A DNA stretch of 64,000 bases. It comes from Argentina anserina (Eukaryota; Streptophyta; Magnoliopsida; Rosales; Rosaceae). Under the pieces are notes generated by a model. It worked only from the letters and a program-made list of their open reading frames with translations. It did no database searches and was not told the origin of the DNA. The stretch lies in assembly GCF_933775445.1 (NCBI RefSeq), contig NC_065875.1, positions 17,607,555 through 17,671,554 of the forward strand, given 5' to 3'. Of this stretch, positions 58,442 through 64,000 are shown piece by piece; the first letter of the stretch is position 1; each line of letters opens with the position of its first letter. Made by a program: the position numbers and the translations under genes.

Positions 58442-59158
58442 CAATTTTTTCATGCTCTGTTTTTTTCTAAGTTTGTGTTTTTAGCGTAGTCGCCTCTCAC
58501 CTGCGCATCACACGGCCTGGCAGTGGTCTTGCAGAAGCTTTTCTTGGACCCATCTAAGCTCGCTATCACCTTGGACCCGAACTCGGGCAAAGGACGGAGC
58601 TGTGCGAGCCCGGCCGATGAGGTCTGATCAGTCCAGAATTTGGTGCGAGCCCGGCCGACGAACTCGCCGTCACCTTGAACCTTCAGCACGATGCCTCTTC
58701 CGACATTCTCCTCCAAATCGGAGTAGTCCTCCTCGTAGTCGTCGCCTTCCTCTTCATCCACAACATCCCCCAGCGCCTCTTTGCCTCAAATCTAACATCC
58801 GATCCAAGCGCCACTTCGTCCTCGGCGCCCAGCTCCTCTACCAAGCCAGATCTTCCTCACTCCTCCGCCGCCGCCGTCGCATCGAGCTCTCTACCACGCC
58901 GTTGGATTTGCGATTGACGGGTTCGCCGAGCTCCGAGCTGGTGTCGACCATTTTCAGCGATTTCGGCTCCAAATTCGACCTGACCCGACCCGGACCAGAT
59001 TCGACCCGCCCCGGCCCGACCCAAATTTGATAGTCTTGGTTGTCAGTGTAGGTTCACCGACACTGCACGTGCACCCAAGACATGTTCATATCAGTTTTTT
59101 TTGGTGTTTTCGCTGTATAATTTCTGATTTTTTCATTTGATTTTCAATGGGTTCTGGA
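58442..59158. other. Leader region of the copia element
   Basis: GC-rich, with ORFs on both strands (58450-58761 minus, 58602-59030 plus) that lack any gag or host domain. The tail ACCCGACCCGGACC-like region is simple-sequence-like. I treat it as untranslated leader or captured non-coding sequence. Confidence 0.5.
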
Positions 59159-62100
59159 GATGAAGCTGAGAGTTCTTAGATCAATGATGTTCTGAAATTT
59201 GAAGTATTTGTCAAGAGTTCTGACAGTGGTTCCTTTGGGGGAACCAAACTCAATGAGACCAGTTTCCGTAAATGGAAGAGAATTATGGCAGCTCATCTTC
59301 GAGGAATGCACAAGATGAGGTATGTAACCGGAGTAACTAAGGCTCCTAGTGAAGATGATATTGTTGCCTACACTAAGTGAGACGACGATGATGGTCTTGT
59401 AATGTCAGTCTTGTGAAAAGCTATGAATGAAGAGATAGTTGATCTGATAGAGGCATGTGACAATGCGCAGGCAATATGGAAGACATTGGAAGGCTTATAT
59501 ACTAATGACTCTGATTTCATATAGGTTCATGAGTTAATGTGTACAGCTTTGGCGATGCAACAGGATGGGCAACCGGTGGCGCAATATTTCACCAAACTAA
59601 AAAATATTTGGGCTAAGATTGATGTGAAACGTCCTTGCATGATCAAGAATCATGAGGATATTGTTTGGTACCAACAAGAGAAGAAGCTTGAGCGCGTTCA
59701 CCATTTTCCTGAAAGATCTTGATGCAAAGCATAACAGTGCGAAAGGGAAATTGCTCAGAAAGACCGAACCCCCTAGCCTGATTACAGCTTTCACATATAT
59801 CCGTAAGGATGAGTCTCAACAGGAGAGTCTTCATCACACACAAGTTGAAGTTTCCAGCCTTACTGTTCGTGCTAGATCTCCAGCACCACCCCTTCAGCAG
59901 GTAACTTTAGCTCCACTTCATCAACTAGGACCACCACCAGGCTTCGGGAATCAGCCCCGCCCTCCTTGCTCTTATTGTCATGATACTAACCATGCTCGTG
60001 CGACCTGTTGGAAACTGTATTCACACCTTAGGCTTAAGAGGCCTAATTATCGTCGCAAGGCGAAAGCAACTATTCAATTTATCTAGGAACCAAATATCTA
60101 TGGTGTGGTTGGACATGATCATCATACATCAGGAGGAGTAATACCTACCGCATCCATAACTGGTCGTGGTAAAATTGGTATGGCTTTAAATATTTCTAAC
60201 TTTGTTGGTTTTGATACATGGATTATTGATTCTGGTGCGTCTGATAATATGACTTATGACAAATCTTATTTAACCGTATTGTCTCCTCCACCAGTACCCT
60301 ATATTACTAATGTTAATGGTGAGGCCTTCCCCGTATTAGGGAAATGGTCAGTTCGTATTACTCCCATAATAGAGCTTCATAATGTGATATATGTACATGT
60401 TTTATCTCATCATTTGATATATGTTCCTCAATTGAACACTGACGCGAAGTGTAATGTGACATTTTTTCCCATGTATGTGATTATTTCAGGATCTTCTCAC
60501 CGGGGATTTAATTGGTCGGGGGTATCTGAGGGGCAGGTTGTTTCATCTGAATCAGACATATGCAGGGAAGAAACCAGGGGCACAGTCTCGGACCGCTTTA
60601 ATCTCCACTTCTGATAAGTTATGTGAAGCTTGGTTATGGCATCGTCGCTTAGGGCAACCATCTTTTAGTGTTATGAAAAAATCCAAGCCTACTTTGTTTA
60701 TTAGTGTGGCTGAGTCATTTTTACGTTGTGAGACATGTGTTTTGGGTAAGAGTCATCGATCTATTTATTCCCTTAGTACTTCTAATAAACGTATTCTTCC
60801 TTTCGAATTAATTAATTCTGATGTTTGGGGACCCTCCAAAGAGTCTACTATGTCAGGAATGCAGTATTATGTGTCATTTATTGATGATTACACCCGTCTT
60901 TCATGGATTGTTCTCCTCAAAACTAAAAATGAAGTTTTTCCGGCTTTTCAAGCCTTCTATACCACTGTCCAAACACAATATAATGCCACAATTAGAGTTC
61001 TTCGTTCTGATAATAGGGGGAATATGTGAATCGTGTCTTTTAGGAGTTCTTTAACACACACAGAATTGTTTATCAAACAACATGTCCTTACATACCTAAG
61101 CAGAATGGAGTTTCTGAAAGGAAAAATTGTCATTTACTTGATATGGCTCGGTGTATTCTTTTTAGTGCTCGTATGCCTAAATACCTTTGGGGTGATGCTG
61201 TCATAACTTCCGCTCACCTCATTAATCGTCTTCCCTTTCGTGTCCTTTAGGAAAAAGTTCCATATGAAGTGCTTGCATCTCGTGTCTCATTACCCTCTTT
61301 TCATAATCTTCATGCTCGTGTTTTCGGTTGTGTTGCTTTTGTCCATCTTCTAAAATATCAGAGGTCTAAGTTGGATGTCCAGGCAGTTAAATGTGTGTTT
61401 GTTGGGTATGAAGGACATCAGAAAGGGTACCGGTGCTATCATCCACCTACCAGGAAGTACTATGTCACTACGAATGTTACTTTCTTTGAGGATATGAGCT
61501 ATTTTACCTCTTCTGATAATGTTCTTCAAGGAGAGAACTCATATTTTGAAGAGCTGTATCATGGAGAAGGAGAGACAAGTAAGCCAGTAGATATGGTGAC
61601 AGGTTCAATTGAGATTACCAATGTGTCAGCTACACAGGCACCACCAGATGATTCCGGTGTAGTCACTCCAGAGATTTAGGTACTAGAAGATGACAACACA
61701 ATTGCCCCTCATGTCTCCCGTACTATTGTTTATACACATGACCAATGATCTCCTGGTACGAAATATCAGTCATATGAGGTTAGTCATTCTATTGGGGATA
61801 ATAATAGTGAGGCTAATAGTAGACAATATGTCTTGCCAAATAGGTCTACTCGGGGTCAGCTAACAAAAAAAAATGAACCTACCCTTCAAGCTAAAGCTAA
61901 GTATCCTGTGGCAAATTTTATTTCTACCAAAAAATTTTCTAAGTTAGATTAATCATTTGTGAATCAAATATATACTGTATCAGTACCTAACAAAGTGCAT
62001 GATGCATTGGGAGATCCAAAATGGAGGAAAACAATGGAGGAAAAGATGGAAGCATTACAAAAGAACAATACTTGGGAGCTTGTATCTCCACCACATGGCA

Positions 62101-63104
62101 AGAAGACTATGGGATGTCATTGGGTGTTTACGGTGAAGCATAATCCAGATGAGTCAGTGAGTCGGTATAAAACACGCCTAGTAGCAAAGGGGTTCACCCA
62201 GACATATGGCATAGCCTATGATGAGACATTTGCACATGTTGCAAAGATAAACACTATTCGGGTATTGCTCTCTTTTGCTGCTCGCTTAAACTGGCCAGTT
62301 AGACAGTTTGATGTTAAAAATGCATTCTTTCATGGAGAACTTACAGAGGAAGTGTACATGGATCTTCCGTTTGGATATGTGACCGCCTCTCCAAGTAACT
62401 TTGTATGCAGATTGAAAAAATCTTTGTATGGTCTTAAACAGTCATCTCGTGCTTAGTTTGGAAGATTCTCACAATTCATGAGAAAAATTAGCTACAGACA
62501 GAGTAATTCAGACCACACATTATTTCTCAGACATCAACATGTATGATGGTATCTATATGTGTCAGAGGAAGTACATCCTTGATCTACTAACATAGACATA
62601 TATGTTGGATTGCACTCCCATTGATACTCCTATTGAGCAGAACCATCGGTTACCAGAGTATCCAGATCAAGTGCCTACTGAAAAACCTCGTTATCAGAGG
62701 CTAGTTAGATGCCTGATTTATTTATCACATACCAGACCAGATGTTGCGTATGTAGTAAGTGTAGTGAGTCAGTTCATGCATAATCCCAGTGTGGACCACA
62801 TGGAAGCTGTTATAAAGAATTTGATGTACTTGAAGTCAGCTACAGGGAGAAGAGTAATGTTTTCTAATCACAATAATATCCTTGAGGTTTGTGGCTTCAC
62901 AGATGCAGACTGAGCTGAAAATATTACGGATCATAGATCTACATCAGGGTACTTTACCTTTCTTGGGGGTAATCTTGTTACATGGAAGAGTAAGAAACAA
63001 AAAGTAGTAGCTCGATCTAGTGCTGAAGCAGAGTACAGAGGTATGGCTCAGAGAGTGTGCGAATTGTTATGGCTTAGAAATTTGCTAAAATATTTGGGTA
63101 TTAA
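59159..63104 (+). pseudogene. Copia gag-pol, decayed
   Basis: Gag: KWKRIMAAHLRGMHKM near 59270, then after frameshifts QYFTKLKNIWAKID (59581-59622) and the zinc knuckle CSYCHDTNHARATCWKL (about 59970-60020). Protease: WIIDSGASDNMT (about 60220-60255). Integrase: HRRLGQPSF, CETCVLGKSHRS, SDVWGPS, FIDDYTRLSW and SDN-G, broken by a stop at about 61027. RT: WVFTVKHNPD, YKTRLVAKGFTQ, FDVKNAFFHGEL and KKSLYGLKQS, ending at a TAG (about 62455). The stretch that should carry YVDD is deleted between about 62545 and 62550. RNase H: GFTDAD, then SGYFTFLGGNLVTWKSKKQK and SSAEAEYRGM, ending at LRNLLKYLGIN where the next LTR is inserted. The Trp-to-stop change after GFTDAD recurs as in the copia at 1-2235. 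Confidence 0.92.
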
Positions 63105-64000
63105 TGTCACGACCCCAAAATTTCGAATATGAAACTCAAATTTCGAAGTCATGAAAAACTCTAAAACAATCTCAAAAAATCGAAAATCATTTTAATGTCA
63201 CAACGGATCATTACTGAGTTCAAAGTACAACTCAGTCAAATTGATTATTACAAACCAAATTTATAATTCAACATTATATCAAATGGAAATGTAAAAATCC
63301 TCTCAAATCCTCACCACAAGATAGAATAAAAACAACTTCAAGTCTTCAGAGTTGTCCGTCGATTTTTGCTAATCCATACCTGCGGAATTATCCCATACAC
63401 CATCGAATAGGTGCACCAGGATTGTAAACACAAACCCGGTAAGCTTTGTAGCTCGTATGAGTAAAACAACAATGTAACTCGCGTAAAAATATATACGAAA
63501 AACCACAAATCATCCATCATAAATGCACTCATGAGTCATTAGACGGCCCATCTGGTTGTCTAATAATATGAAAATGTATGTGCTCATGAGAAATTGGGCA
63601 ACCCTTCCGTTGACCCAAATGCATTTATAATACGGGTACTCATGAGCGCTGGTACACCTCTGTTACCCCTCATGTTAGTACGCCGCCGATATTGGGCAAC
63701 CACATGTCACCAAATATCCAAAATATGAGTACTCATAAGCCGATAACCCATCTGTTACCTCTCATGCAGTACACCGGCAGACAGACTAGAGCTCTAACTG
63801 TAGCGTAACTGTCGCCCAACCAAGCCTAGGTTCCGACATGCCAACACGTCTGAAGACAGAAAAACACGTCCGAAGACATAACACACGTCCGAAGACAAAA
63901 AAAAATACATCCGAAGACAGAAAGACACGTCCGAAGACAGAAAATGTTTTAACAAACTCAATGTTAAAACCACGTACAATAATCATCACATGATATTGTA
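63105..64000 (-). repeat. Gypsy-type LTR copy C, reverse orientation, cut by window end
   Basis: It starts TGTCACGACCCCAAAATTTC, the inverse complement of the end of copy B (51816), and follows copy B in reverse through ATTGTAAACACAAACCCGG, the GGTAACAGATG-type repeats and TAGGTTCCGACATGCC. About five tandem units of CACGTCCGAAGACA lie at 63845-63945. It is inserted in the copia RNase H region; the left flank is ATTAA. The rest of the element lies outside the window, so solo LTR versus full element is undecided. Confidence 0.82.

Larger units (their letters stand above)
58272..63104 (+). mobile_element. Ty1/copia retrotransposon inserted in the GDSL gene exon 3
   Basis: A 5' LTR (58272-58429), a perfect PBS TGGTATCAGAGC (58430-58441), then leader, gag, protease, integrase, RT and RNase H, all on the plus strand. 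It is cut near its 3' end by a Gypsy-type LTR at 63105, so the 3' LTR and target duplication are beyond the window. Multiple stops, frameshifts and a deletion of the YVDD-bearing region make it defective. Because the insertion breaks an otherwise intact coding exon, the GDSL gene is disrupted in this haplotype. Confidence 0.93.

Noticed and set aside
58450..59030. 103-aa minus and 142-aa plus ORFs
   Set aside because: They lie in the copia leader, lack gag motifs, and no host family is recognised.

Overview
This window is nuclear DNA from a eudicot plant. Genes are split by short AT-rich GT-AG introns, sit far apart, and are embedded in nested LTR retrotransposons, LINEs, hAT and CACTA elements. 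The plant families present are a PAS-Raf kinase, HYPK, a glycine-rich wall protein, a pectinesterase, a class III peroxidase and a GDSL lipase. The exact species cannot be read from the sequence; a Rosaceae-like genome is only a guess.

Layout. 1-2520: decayed Ty1/copia pol with its 3' LTR, itself split by a 554-bp hAT element. 2606-7753: debris of a tandem family of PAS-Raf-like kinases: a kinase-half pseudogene, a lone last exon, and a PAS-only copy with an intact reading frame. 7.8-13.9 kb: intergenic, with two LINE copies flanked by target duplications, a foldback element and microsatellites. 14020-19139: the intact 13-exon, 769-aa PAS-Raf kinase. 20507-21102 (minus): HYPK, subunit of the NatA acetyltransferase complex, convergent with the kinase. 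22855-23739: secreted glycine-rich protein. 23968-30568 (minus): degenerate copia element with 184-bp LTRs and a 5-bp duplication. 31539-33155 (minus): pectinesterase with an altered active site. 33.2-39.1 kb: repeat debris. 39129-40359: class III peroxidase.

41058-57016 is one minus-strand LINE, bounded by a 12-bp target duplication, blown apart by three later insertions. The first is an LTR-type block (42630-48484) that holds a Gypsy-type LTR and a 929-bp hAT element. The second is a small LTR retrotransposon (49657-54022) that holds another Gypsy-type LTR. The third is a CACTA-like element (54419-56113) carrying a captured piece of an ARF GTPase gene. Removing the three blocks brings the LINE's ORF1, endonuclease, reverse transcriptase and zinc-finger segments together in order.

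57634-58271 is the 5' part of a GDSL esterase/lipase gene cut in exon 3 by a copia element (58272-63104, with LTR and PBS). That copia element is cut in its RNase H region by a third copy of the Gypsy-type LTR, which runs off the window end.

The genes do not form a pathway. Three of the secreted proteins (glycine-rich protein, pectinesterase, peroxidase) are cell-wall related, but neighbouring position alone does not link them. The kinase-HYPK neighbourhood matches my recollection of the Arabidopsis AT3G06610-AT3G06640 interval and is probably old synteny. No previously undescribed biological system is evident. The most notable items are the PAS-only kinase derivative, the pectinesterase active-site change, the four-level nested LINE and the ARF capture.
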